A stretch of 64,000 nt of DNA from JBFELU01 sp041551965 (lineage in GTDB: Bacteria; Actinomycetota; Acidimicrobiia; Spongiisociales; UBA11373), in NCBI GenBank assembly GCA_041551965.1, contig JBFELU010000003.1:7648-71647 (forward strand), in the 5' to 3' direction. Of this stretch, positions 41,350 through 48,327 are shown one piece after another (positions within the stretch are counted from its first letter, which is position 1; the number at the start of each line of letters is the position of its first letter). Made by a program: the position numbers and the translations under genes. Below the pieces are notes generated by a model. That model saw only the letters and a list, made by a program, of their open reading frames with translations, had not been told where the DNA came from and did not search any database.

Positions 41350-41359
41350 GAGGAAGCCC

Positions 41360-41563
41360 ATGCCGAGACTTCGTCGCTTTCCGGAGAGCCGGTTCATCGG
41401 GGTCCGCGACCGGATGGTGTTCTACGACTGCGACGACGGGATGCAGTTCGCCGCATTGGAGGCCGCCATCGAATCCGGGGACCTCCTGAGGAAGGGATTG
41501 CTCTCGTCGTTCGGTCCCGACACCGAGGCCGAGGCCCGCAATCGGGGCTTTGGGGCGCTGTGA
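41360..41563 (+). CDS. Small hypothetical protein (67 aa)
   Basis: A 67-residue protein beginning MPRLRRFPESRFIGVRDRMV, with FYDCDDGMQFAALEAAIESG after it. A GGAGGAAG ribosome site six bases before the ATG gives good support. No transmembrane helix or known motif is present apart from a single Cys. It follows the lipoprotein closely and is the last gene before a hairpin, so both probably share one message. I do not recognise its family. Confidence 0.65.
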   Translation: MPRLRRFPESRFIGVRDRMVFYDCDDGMQFAALEAAIESGDLLRKGLLSSFGPDTEAEARNRGFGAL

Positions 41564-41588
41564 GCCGGCCTTCCCCTCAGGGAGAGGT

Positions 41589-41609
41589 GTCATCGCCTTA
41601 GGCGATGAC
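41589..41609. terminator. Hairpin after the small-protein genes
   Basis: A perfect nine-base stem GTCATCGCC / GGCGATGAC with loop TTA (41598-41600) lies 25 bases after the 67-residue gene's stop and before the convergent hydrolase. No T-run follows on either strand. It is the best candidate for a shared transcription end in this convergent gap. Confidence 0.5.
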
Positions 41610-41662
41610 GGAGGGGGTTCTGCCTCCTCTGCGGGCGGCCGGGAGTTGCGACGACGGATGGG

Positions 41663-42292
41663 TCACCCGGCGAAGTGCCCCGCCACCAACTCCGCCACCC
41701 GACGGTGGCGGAACACGAAGAAGTGATCGCTCCCGGTCAGGACCTCGACATGCCCTCCGGCGGCCTCAGCATAGGCGGCCAGCTCGTCGGCGGTGACGAA
41801 CTGGTCCCGATCGCCGACCACGAAGAGCCGGCGAGCCGGGGCGAGCGCCGCCGGATCCGGGGCCTCGGCCCCGGCCGGGAGCCGCACCGGGGGAGCGATT
41901 GCCGCCAAGGGGCTTGCATCGTCGGTTCGCGCCTGCCATCGGAGGGCCGTGACCGCGCCGAACGACCACCCGGCCAGCCCGATCTCGGTGTCGGGGTGCC
42001 TGGTGCGGGCGTGATCGACGGCGGCGTCGAGATCGCCGATCTCCGCGGTACCGCCGCCCCATCCACCTTCCGACCGGCCCACGCCCCGGAAGTTGAATCG
42101 GAGGACCGCTGCGCCGGCGTCCACCAGGCGATCGGTGACCACCTGCAGCAGCGGCACCGTCATGGTGCCCCCCTGGAGGGGGTGGGGGTGGGAGAGGATC
42201 ACGACGCGGCTGGGGGAGTCGTCGGTTTCGTCCCAGCGGGCCTCGAGGGTGAGTCCTTCGGCGGTCTCGAGGTCGAGAAGTTTGGTGGTCAT
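41663..42292 (-). CDS. Alpha/beta hydrolase (dienelactone-hydrolase/COG2945-like)
   Basis: A 209-residue alpha/beta hydrolase. It contains ILSHPHPLQGGTM, LRFNFRGVGRSEGGW and the nucleophile elbow AGWSFGAV; the late DRDQFV and GSDHFF supply the Asp and His. These are hallmarks of the COG2945 group, typically 200-220 residues. No signal peptide is present. Its ATG overlaps (ATGA) the end of a 40-residue membrane protein gene, so the two are co-translated. The substrate is unknown. Confidence 0.85.
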   Translation of the reverse strand: MTTKLLDLETAEGLTLEARWDETDDSPSRVVILSHPHPLQGGTMTVPLLQVVTDRLVDAGAAVLRFNFRGVGRSEGGWGGGTAEIGDLDAAVDHARTRHPDTEIGLAGWSFGAVTALRWQARTDDASPLAAIAPPVRLPAGAEAPDPAALAPARRLFVVGDRDQFVTADELAAYAEAAGGHVEVLTGSDHFFVFRHRRVAELVAGHFAG

Positions 42293-42411
42293 GCGGCCAT
42301 GAGGAACCACACCACGGAGGCTCCGAGGATCACGAGCGCGGTGATCAAGGCGGCGATGATGAGGTAGCGGGTCTGCACCGGGGGTGAGGGTACACCCGCC
42401 GGCGGTCCCAT
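42289..42411 (-). CDS. 40-residue single-pass membrane protein
   Basis: A frame of 40 codons from ATG 42411. It begins MGPPAGVPSPPVQTRYL, then has a clear transmembrane helix (IIAALITALVILGASVVWF) and ends LMAA. Its TGA overlaps the hydrolase ATG in an ATGA junction, the same arrangement as real neighbouring operons. A TAGCGT hexamer (42426-42421) lies nine bases before the ATG. Small size aside, this is good evidence for a gene. It may be a regulatory or assembly microprotein; no family is recognised. Confidence 0.6.
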   Translation of the reverse strand: MGPPAGVPSPPVQTRYLIIAALITALVILGASVVWFLMAA

Positions 42412-42459
42412 CGGCAGGCCACGCTAACCTCGGCGACCGAGCCGACCGGGGAGTCCATC
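42412..42459. promoter_or_regulatory. Divergent promoter region, small membrane protein / lpd
   Basis: The decamer ACGCTAACCT (42421-42430) contains two overlapping hexamers. TAACCT (42425-42430) faces lpd and TAGCGT (42426-42421) faces the 40-residue membrane protein. They share the central TA pair, so the two promoters may be mutually exclusive. The lpd side has a leader of about 25 bases with GGGGAG; the other side has no ribosome site. Confidence 0.4.
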
Positions 42460-43833
42460 GTGCACGACGTCGCCATCATCGGCGGTGGTCCGGGGGGTTA
42501 TGCCGCCGCCCTCTACGCCCACAATTTCGGGCTCAGCGTCGCCATGATCGAGCGGTCACTGGTCGGGGGGACGTGCCTCCATCGCGGCTGCATCCCGGCC
42601 AAGTCCTGGCTGCAGACGGCCGAGGTCTTCACCGAGGTCTCCGACGCTCCCGAGTTCGGGGTGGTGGTCCCGGCCCCCTCCCTGGATTGGGCTCGGGCGC
42701 TGGAACGAAAGAACGGCATCGTCGACCGTCTCCACAAGGGCCTCACGGGTCTGTTGAAGCAGCGCAAGGTGGAGGTGATCTCAGGCACCGGCCGCCTGGC
42801 GTTGCCGGGAGCCGTCGAGGTGGTTGCGGCCGACGGCTCGATGCAGCGGATCGAGGCCCGGTCGATCATCCTGGCCATGGGCTCCGTGCCGCGAACCATC
42901 CCCGGCTACCCCATCGACGGCGTGCGCATCGTGACCTCGGATCAGGCCCTCGACTGGCGGGAGCGGCCGCGGCGGGTGGCGATCATCGGGGCCGGAGCGA
43001 TCGGTGTCGAATTCGCCTCGTTGCTGGCCGATCTGGGCGTCGAGGTCCACCTTTTCGAGGTCCTGGACCAGGTCGTGCCCGGCATGGAGCCTGCGGCCGC
43101 CCGTCTCCTGGCCAGGGCCCTCCAGAAGCGGGGCGTGGAGATCCGCACCGGCACCGCCGTCGAGCCGGCCGTCGTGAACGCTGGAGATGTGACGGTCCCC
43201 TTCGGTGGGGAGAGCGTCGCGGTGGACGTGGTCCTCGTGGCGGTGGGCCGGGCGCCCGCGACGGAGGAGGTGGGGCTCGAGGGAAGTCGGGTCGTGGTCG
43301 ACCGCGGATTCGTCACCGTCGACCCCGCCACCCAGCAAACGGGTGAACCCGGTGTGTACGCGGTGGGTGACATCGTCGCCGGCACCCCACAGCTGGCGCA
43401 CGCCGGGTTCGCCGAGGGCATCGCGGCCGTGACTCACATCGCCACGGGGCAGAGTGCCGCCGTGGACTACCGGGCGATCCCGCTCATCGTGTACAGCAAC
43501 CCCGAGGTCGCCGCCGTGGGGATGACGGAGGCTCAAGCTCGGGAGGCCGGGCTCGATGTGACGACCACGGCCCATGGTTTCGGGGGCGTCGCCCGGGCGC
43601 TGATCCAGGGCAAGGCTGAGGGGACCGTGCGGGTGGTCGCCAAGCGCGACGGACCGATCGTGGGCGCCACCGTCGTCGGACCGGCGGCCGGGGAGCTCAT
43701 CCACGAGTTGATGCTGGCGGTGGGCTGGGAGGCGATGCCGGCCGAGGCCGCCTCGTTCATCCACGCTCACCCGACCCTCGCCGAGGCCGTCGGGGAGACC
43801 CTGCTCAGCGCCGCCGGGAGGAGCCTGCATTAG
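42460..43833 (+). CDS. lpdA: Dihydrolipoyl dehydrogenase (E3)
   Basis: A 457-residue flavoprotein disulfide reductase. FAD loop IIGGGPGGYAAALYA (6-20), redox-active C39-L-H-R-G-C44, NAD loop IIGAGAIGVEFASLLADLG, VGDIVAG, and C-terminal HAHPTLAEAVGE with the catalytic His and Glu are all intact. It reoxidises lipoyl groups of 2-oxoacid dehydrogenases. The next two genes encode E2 and the lipoate enzymes, making a coherent lipoate module. Starts on GTG 42460 after a GGGGAG site. Confidence 0.95.
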   Translation: MHDVAIIGGGPGGYAAALYAHNFGLSVAMIERSLVGGTCLHRGCIPAKSWLQTAEVFTEVSDAPEFGVVVPAPSLDWARALERKNGIVDRLHKGLTGLLKQRKVEVISGTGRLALPGAVEVVAADGSMQRIEARSIILAMGSVPRTIPGYPIDGVRIVTSDQALDWRERPRRVAIIGAGAIGVEFASLLADLGVEVHLFEVLDQVVPGMEPAAARLLARALQKRGVEIRTGTAVEPAVVNAGDVTVPFGGESVAVDVVLVAVGRAPATEEVGLEGSRVVVDRGFVTVDPATQQTGEPGVYAVGDIVAGTPQLAHAGFAEGIAAVTHIATGQSAAVDYRAIPLIVYSNPEVAAVGMTEAQAREAGLDVTTTAHGFGGVARALIQGKAEGTVRVVAKRDGPIVGATVVGPAAGELIHELMLAVGWEAMPAEAASFIHAHPTLAEAVGETLLSAAGRSLH

Positions 43834-43908
43834 GCCATGGTTCCCGGAGAGGTACCTGATATCGCTGCGCCAGTCCTTACACTCGTAGCTGCGTAGAGGA
43901 GGCGGTCG

Positions 43909-45531
43909 ATGGCGGTCACGGTGACGATGCCCCAGTTGGGGGAGACGGTCACGGAAGGAACCATCCTGCGTTGGGCGAAGCAGGCGGGTGATTCGGTGGC
44001 CGAGGATGAGATCCTGCTGGAGGTCTCCACCGACAAGGTCGATACGGAGGTGCCGTCACCGGCGGCGGGTGTCCTGCAGGAGATCCTCGTCCCGGCCGGC
44101 GAGACGGTCGCCGTGGGCACACCGCTCGCCATCATCCTGGGGCCCGGCGAGGCTGCGGCCCCGGCACCGGCCGCTGCGGCAGAACCGATCGCCACCGAGC
44201 CCGCACCGCCTCCCGCCCCGGCTGCGCCGGCTCCCGTCCCAGAACCGGCTCCTGCCCCGGCTGCGCCGGCTCCCCTCCCAGAACCGGTTCCCGCTCCGGC
44301 TGCGCCGGCTCCCCTCCCAGAACCGGCTCCTGCCCCGGCTGCGCCGGTTGCGGCGGCTCCTGCGGCGCCTCCCCCCCAGATCGAGATCGTCACCGAGCCG
44401 GCCCCGGCCCCGGCCGTCGCCCCAGAAGGGGCCGAACTCGGTCTTCTCTCCCCGGTGGTGCGGAAGTTGGCCCGCGAGCACGGCATCGATCTCTCCCTGG
44501 TCCGCGGGACCGGCCGCGAAGGGCGGATCACCCGCAAGGACGTCCAGGCCTACATCGACGTCGGTGCCGTTGCTGCGGCGCCTCCTGCTCCGGCCGTCGC
44601 CGGCGTGGCGGCCGAGCCGGCCCCGATCCCGGAGCCCGTCCCGGTGGCAACGGCCCCGGCTCCCGAGCCGGTTTCGGTGGCTCCGCCGGTCCCCGAACCG
44701 GTGCCCGTGGCCGCCGCTCCAGAACCAGCTCCCTTCGTAGCCCCGGCTCCCGAGCCGGCACCGGCGGCACCCCCGGAAGCGGTGGGTCCCGGCAAGGTGC
44801 GGCTTCGTCCCGGCGACCGGGTCGAGGACCTCGCCAGGCTTCGCAGTCGCATCGCCGAGAAGATGTCGGAGGCTCGCCGCACCGCGGCCCACGTGTGGAC
44901 GGTCGTCGAAGTGGACTTCGAGCGGCTCGAGCAGGTCCGGCAGCGTCACAAGGCGGCCTTCAAGGAGCGGGAGGGCTTCTCGCTCACGTACCTCCCGTTC
45001 ATCGCCAGGGCCACCATCGACGCCCTCGCTGCATTCCCGGTGGTCAACAGCTCGTTCCACCCCGAGGAACAGCAGCGGATCAAGTACAGCCGGGTCGAAC
45101 TCGGGATCGCGGTCGACCTCGATCAGGAAGGCCTCATCGTGATGACCATCCGGGGGGCCGATGGCCTGAGGCTGCGCGGGCTCGCTCGAGAGGTCCGGGC
45201 GGTCGCCGGCAAGGCCCGAGCCGAGGAGTACACCCTCGACGACGTCACCGGCAGTACGTTCACCATCACCAATCCCGGGCCGTACGGCTCGCTGATGTCG
45301 GCGCCGGTCATCAACGTGCCGAACGTCGCCATCCTGTCGACCGACACGGTGGTGAAGCGACCCGTGGTGGTCACCGACTCCGACGGCAACGATGCGATCG
45401 CCATCCATCATGTCGGCAATCTCGGCCTCTCCTGGGACCATCGGGCCTTCGACGGTTCGACGGCGGTGCTCTTCCTCCGCCACATCAAGGAGGCGATCGA
45501 GACCTGGGATTGGGAACACGAACTGACGTGA
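43909..45531 (+). CDS. Dihydrolipoamide acyltransferase E2 component
   Basis: A 540-residue E2. One lipoyl domain (about 1-78, lipoyl lysine K43 in EVSTDKVDTE), a Pro/Ala-rich linker, a peripheral-subunit-binding domain (about 178-215, VVRKLAREHGIDLSLVRGTG), a second Pro/Ala linker, then the acyltransferase core (about 295-540) with catalytic H511 and D515 in SWDHRAFDG. It transfers succinyl, acetyl or branched acyl groups to CoA; actinobacterial SucB-like features favour succinyl but this is not certain. A GAGGAGG site precedes the ATG. Its stop overlaps the lipBA start (GTGA). Confidence 0.9.
   Translation: MAVTVTMPQLGETVTEGTILRWAKQAGDSVAEDEILLEVSTDKVDTEVPSPAAGVLQEILVPAGETVAVGTPLAIILGPGEAAAPAPAAAAEPIATEPAPPPAPAAPAPVPEPAPAPAAPAPLPEPVPAPAAPAPLPEPAPAPAAPVAAAPAAPPPQIEIVTEPAPAPAVAPEGAELGLLSPVVRKLAREHGIDLSLVRGTGREGRITRKDVQAYIDVGAVAAAPPAPAVAGVAAEPAPIPEPVPVATAPAPEPVSVAPPVPEPVPVAAAPEPAPFVAPAPEPAPAAPPEAVGPGKVRLRPGDRVEDLARLRSRIAEKMSEARRTAAHVWTVVEVDFERLEQVRQRHKAAFKEREGFSLTYLPFIARATIDALAAFPVVNSSFHPEEQQRIKYSRVELGIAVDLDQEGLIVMTIRGADGLRLRGLAREVRAVAGKARAEEYTLDDVTGSTFTITNPGPYGSLMSAPVINVPNVAILSTDTVVKRPVVVTDSDGNDAIAIHHVGNLGLSWDHRAFDGSTAVLFLRHIKEAIETWDWEHELT
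44221..44337 (+). repeat. Three 39-base tandem units in the E2 linker
   Basis: Units 44221-44259, 44260-44298 and 44299-44337 are near-identical copies. Each encodes 13 residues of the form AAPAP-PEP-AP-P, lengthening the swinging linker between lipoyl and binding domains. Such repeats expand and contract by slippage, so linker length may vary among strains. It is a coding repeat, not a CRISPR-like array. Confidence 0.85.
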
Positions 45532-47156
45532 CCCTGCTCAGGACTCGTTGGCTGGGGCGTATGCCCTACTCCGAAGCGTGGGATCTGCAACGCGCCGTGC
45601 ACGAGGGCCGCTCCACCGGCCGCAGCCACGACGACTACTTGCTGCTCCTCGAGCATCCCCCCACCTACACCTTGGGCCGTTTCGGCAATGAAGCCAACGT
45701 GCTGGTCGACGCCGATTCACTCCCGGAGATCGGGGCCGAGCTGTACCACGTCGATCGCGGCGGCGACATCACGTTCCACGGCCCCGGCCAATTGGTCGGC
45801 TATCCCGTCGTGCACCTCGGGTCGCGACCGGCGATCGCCGATCACGTCCGCAACCTCGAGCGAGTCCTGGTGGCGACCCTCGGCGATCTCAGCATCTCAG
45901 CATGGACCGAGCCGGGGGCCGCCGGGGTGTGGACCGACCGGGGCAAGGTGGCCGCCATCGGGGTTCGGATGTCCCGGCGGGTCACCATGCACGGCTTCGC
46001 CCTCAACGTGTCGACCGACCTTTCGTTCTTCGATCACATCGTCCCGTGCGGGATCGAGGGCCGATCGGTGACCTCGGTGAGTGAGCTGGCGGGCCGGCCC
46101 GTCAGCATCGAGGAGGTGGTGGAGGTCCTGGTTCCCCGTTTCGTCGAGGTCTTCGGCTACGACGGCACGGAGACACAGTGGGCAGCCTTCACCCGGGGCA
46201 CGGGGCGGACCGCCGTCGAGTACGACGTCGATCGCCTCGTCGCGTGCGGGGCCTTCAACGGCAGCGGGACGTCGGTGCCGATCACGATGAATGGCCGGCT
46301 CCCGGGGGAGCCCCCCAAGCCGTCGTGGATGAAGGTGCGCCTGGACCTCGGGGAACGCTATCGGGGGGTCAAGCGGCTCGTGGAGGACCTGGACCTCCAC
46401 ACCGTGTGCGAGGAGGCGGGCTGTCCCAACATCTACGAATGCTGGGCGTCGGGTACGGCCACCTTCATGCTGCTCGGCGACACGTGTACCCGGGCCTGCG
46501 GGTTCTGCGATGTGAAGACCGGTCGTCCCGTCGAGGTCGATTGGGACGAGCCGAAACGGGTCGCCGAGGCCGTGGCCGAGATGGCACTCAGCCATGCGGT
46601 CTTGACCTCGGTCGACCGGGACGATCTGCCCGATGGGGGGGCCGGGATCTTCGCTGCCAGCATCGCCGAGATACGAGCGCGAGTGCCGGGGTGCGAGATC
46701 GAGGTGCTGATCCCCGACTTCAAGGGCGACCGGGAAGCCCTGGAGACCGTGATGGGAGCCGGGCCGGAAGTGCTCAATCACAACACCGAGACCGTGTTGC
46801 GGCTGCAGCGCGACATCCGCACGGCCGCCAACTACGGACGGTCGCTGGCACTGCTGGCTAGGGCGAAGCAACACGGTGGCGCCGTCAAGTCGGGCCTCAT
46901 CGTCGGCATGGGTGAGACTCGCGAGGAGGTGCTCGGCGCGTTGGCCGATCTGCGGGCGATCGGCGTCGACATCGTCACGATCGGCCAGTACCTCCGACCC
47001 ACCGCCCGCCATCGCAAGGTGTCCCGCTACGTCCACCCCGATGAGTTCGCCGAGTACAAGGCCTACGGCGAGGCTCTCGGCCTTCCGCACGTGGAGTCGG
47101 GGCCACTGGTGCGATCCTCGTATCACGCCAAGGAGGCCCGATCGGCGGCCTGCTGA
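45528..47156 (+). CDS. lipB-lipA: LipB-LipA fusion: octanoyltransferase and lipoyl synthase
   Basis: A single 542-residue frame. Residues 1-225 are LipB: HPPTYTLGR, RGGDITFHGPGQLVGYP (77-93), catalytic K140 (GKVAAIG) and C174 (HIVPCGIEGRSVTSV). Residues 255-542 are LipA: auxiliary-cluster C294, C299, C305 (CEEAGCPNIYECW), radical-SAM C320-x3-C324-x2-C327 (GDTCTRACGFCDV), and the terminal VRSSYHA that caps the auxiliary cluster. No stop separates the halves; about 25-30 residues link them. It would load octanoate on E2 and insert both sulfurs. A GTGA overlap with E2 indicates coupling. An internal ATG at 46287 could also yield LipA alone. Confidence 0.93.
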   Translation: MTLLRTRWLGRMPYSEAWDLQRAVHEGRSTGRSHDDYLLLLEHPPTYTLGRFGNEANVLVDADSLPEIGAELYHVDRGGDITFHGPGQLVGYPVVHLGSRPAIADHVRNLERVLVATLGDLSISAWTEPGAAGVWTDRGKVAAIGVRMSRRVTMHGFALNVSTDLSFFDHIVPCGIEGRSVTSVSELAGRPVSIEEVVEVLVPRFVEVFGYDGTETQWAAFTRGTGRTAVEYDVDRLVACGAFNGSGTSVPITMNGRLPGEPPKPSWMKVRLDLGERYRGVKRLVEDLDLHTVCEEAGCPNIYECWASGTATFMLLGDTCTRACGFCDVKTGRPVEVDWDEPKRVAEAVAEMALSHAVLTSVDRDDLPDGGAGIFAASIAEIRARVPGCEIEVLIPDFKGDREALETVMGAGPEVLNHNTETVLRLQRDIRTAANYGRSLALLARAKQHGGAVKSGLIVGMGETREEVLGALADLRAIGVDIVTIGQYLRPTARHRKVSRYVHPDEFAEYKAYGEALGLPHVESGPLVRSSYHAKEARSAAC

Positions 47157-47177
47157 GGCCCCGCTAGCCTCGCCGTG

Positions 47178-48275
47178 ATGTTCCCCCCGGCCGACCACGG
47201 ACAACGGCTCGAGCGCTTGCGCAACGTCATGGCGGAGTCCGGGGTGGGGGCCCTGCTGTTGTCGGTGGGTGCCGACCTGCCCTATTTCACCGGATACGAG
47301 GCGCCCCAACTGGAGCGCCTCACGATGCTCACGGTGGTGCACGAGCGGGAGGCCACCCTGGTGGTGCCCCGACTCGAGGCACCCCGGGTCCCCGATCCCG
47401 GGGGAGCCTACGTGGTCGTGCCGTGGGACGAGACCGAGGACCCGGTGGCGATCGTCGCCGGACTGGTGAGATCCGTTCCCCGGATCGCCGTCGGGGATCA
47501 CACCTGGTCGCGGTTTCTGCTGGCACTCCAGCGGGCGGTCCCGGGCGCCGCCTTCGATCCGGCCTCGCCGCTCACGACCCGGCTGCGGGTGCGCAAGGAC
47601 GCCTCCGAGATCGAGTGGCTCCGCAGTGCCGCCCGGGCCACAGACCGAGTCATTGCCGCCCTCGACACAGAGACCTTCACGGGCCGCAGCGAAAGGGATC
47701 TCGCTCGGCGGATCGCCGAACTGGCGGTCGACGAGGGTCACGACACGGCCGGTTTCGCCATCGTCGGGTCGGGGCCCAACGGGGCCTCACCCCACCACGA
47801 GGCCGGCGATCGGCTCATTGCCGAGGGCGACGCCGTCGTCATCGATTTCGGGGGCCGGATGCACGGCTACTGCTCGGATACCACCCGCACCTTCCACGTT
47901 GGAGATCCGCCGCCCCGGTTCGCCGAGATCTACGGGGTGTTGCAGGAGGCCCAGGCTGCGGCGGTCGACGCAGTGGCTCCGGGGGTGGCCGCCGAAGCCG
48001 TAGATCGGGCCGCTCGGGACATCATCGAGGCTGCCGGCTACGGGGACTTCTTCGTGCACCGCACCGGTCACGGGATCGGTCTCGAGGTCCACGAGGAGCC
48101 CTACATCGTCTCGGGCAACACCCAGTCCCTCGAGCCGGGCATGGCCTTCTCGGTGGAGCCCGGCATCTATCTGCCGGGCGAGTTCGGGATGCGGATCGAG
48201 GACATCGTGGTCGTCACCGACGTCGGTGTCGAGCGGCTGAACCGTTCCCCGCGTCGTCTGCACCTGGTCGCCTGA
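47178..48275 (+). CDS. M24 metallopeptidase (Xaa-Pro dipeptidase-like)
   Basis: A 365-residue pita-bread-fold peptidase with an N-terminal creatinase-type domain (about 1-130). Metal ligands are the two Asp in VIDFGGRMHGYCSDTTRTF, His in FFVHRTGHGIGLEVHEEP, and the two Glu in FSVEPGIYLPGEFGMRIED. It releases N-terminal residues before proline. ATG 47178 lies seven bases after a TAGCCT hexamer (47165-47170), which favours it over the GTG just upstream. Cytoplasmic. Confidence 0.9.
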   Translation: MFPPADHGQRLERLRNVMAESGVGALLLSVGADLPYFTGYEAPQLERLTMLTVVHEREATLVVPRLEAPRVPDPGGAYVVVPWDETEDPVAIVAGLVRSVPRIAVGDHTWSRFLLALQRAVPGAAFDPASPLTTRLRVRKDASEIEWLRSAARATDRVIAALDTETFTGRSERDLARRIAELAVDEGHDTAGFAIVGSGPNGASPHHEAGDRLIAEGDAVVIDFGGRMHGYCSDTTRTFHVGDPPPRFAEIYGVLQEAQAAAVDAVAPGVAAEAVDRAARDIIEAAGYGDFFVHRTGHGIGLEVHEEPYIVSGNTQSLEPGMAFSVEPGIYLPGEFGMRIEDIVVVTDVGVERLNRSPRRLHLVA

Positions 48276-48327
48276 GAGGCCGCCGGCCCCGCCTACGCTG
48301 AGGTCTCAAATCGAAGAGGGATGTGTC

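Noticed and set aside
44221..44337. Tandem repeats considered as a CRISPR or structural repeat array
   Set aside because: Units are directly abutting with no spacers and encode the E2 linker in frame.
46287..47156. Separate lipA gene starting at ATG 46287
   Set aside because: The ATG has no good ribosome site, and no stop ends lipB before it. I keep the fusion as the main model but mention this alternative.
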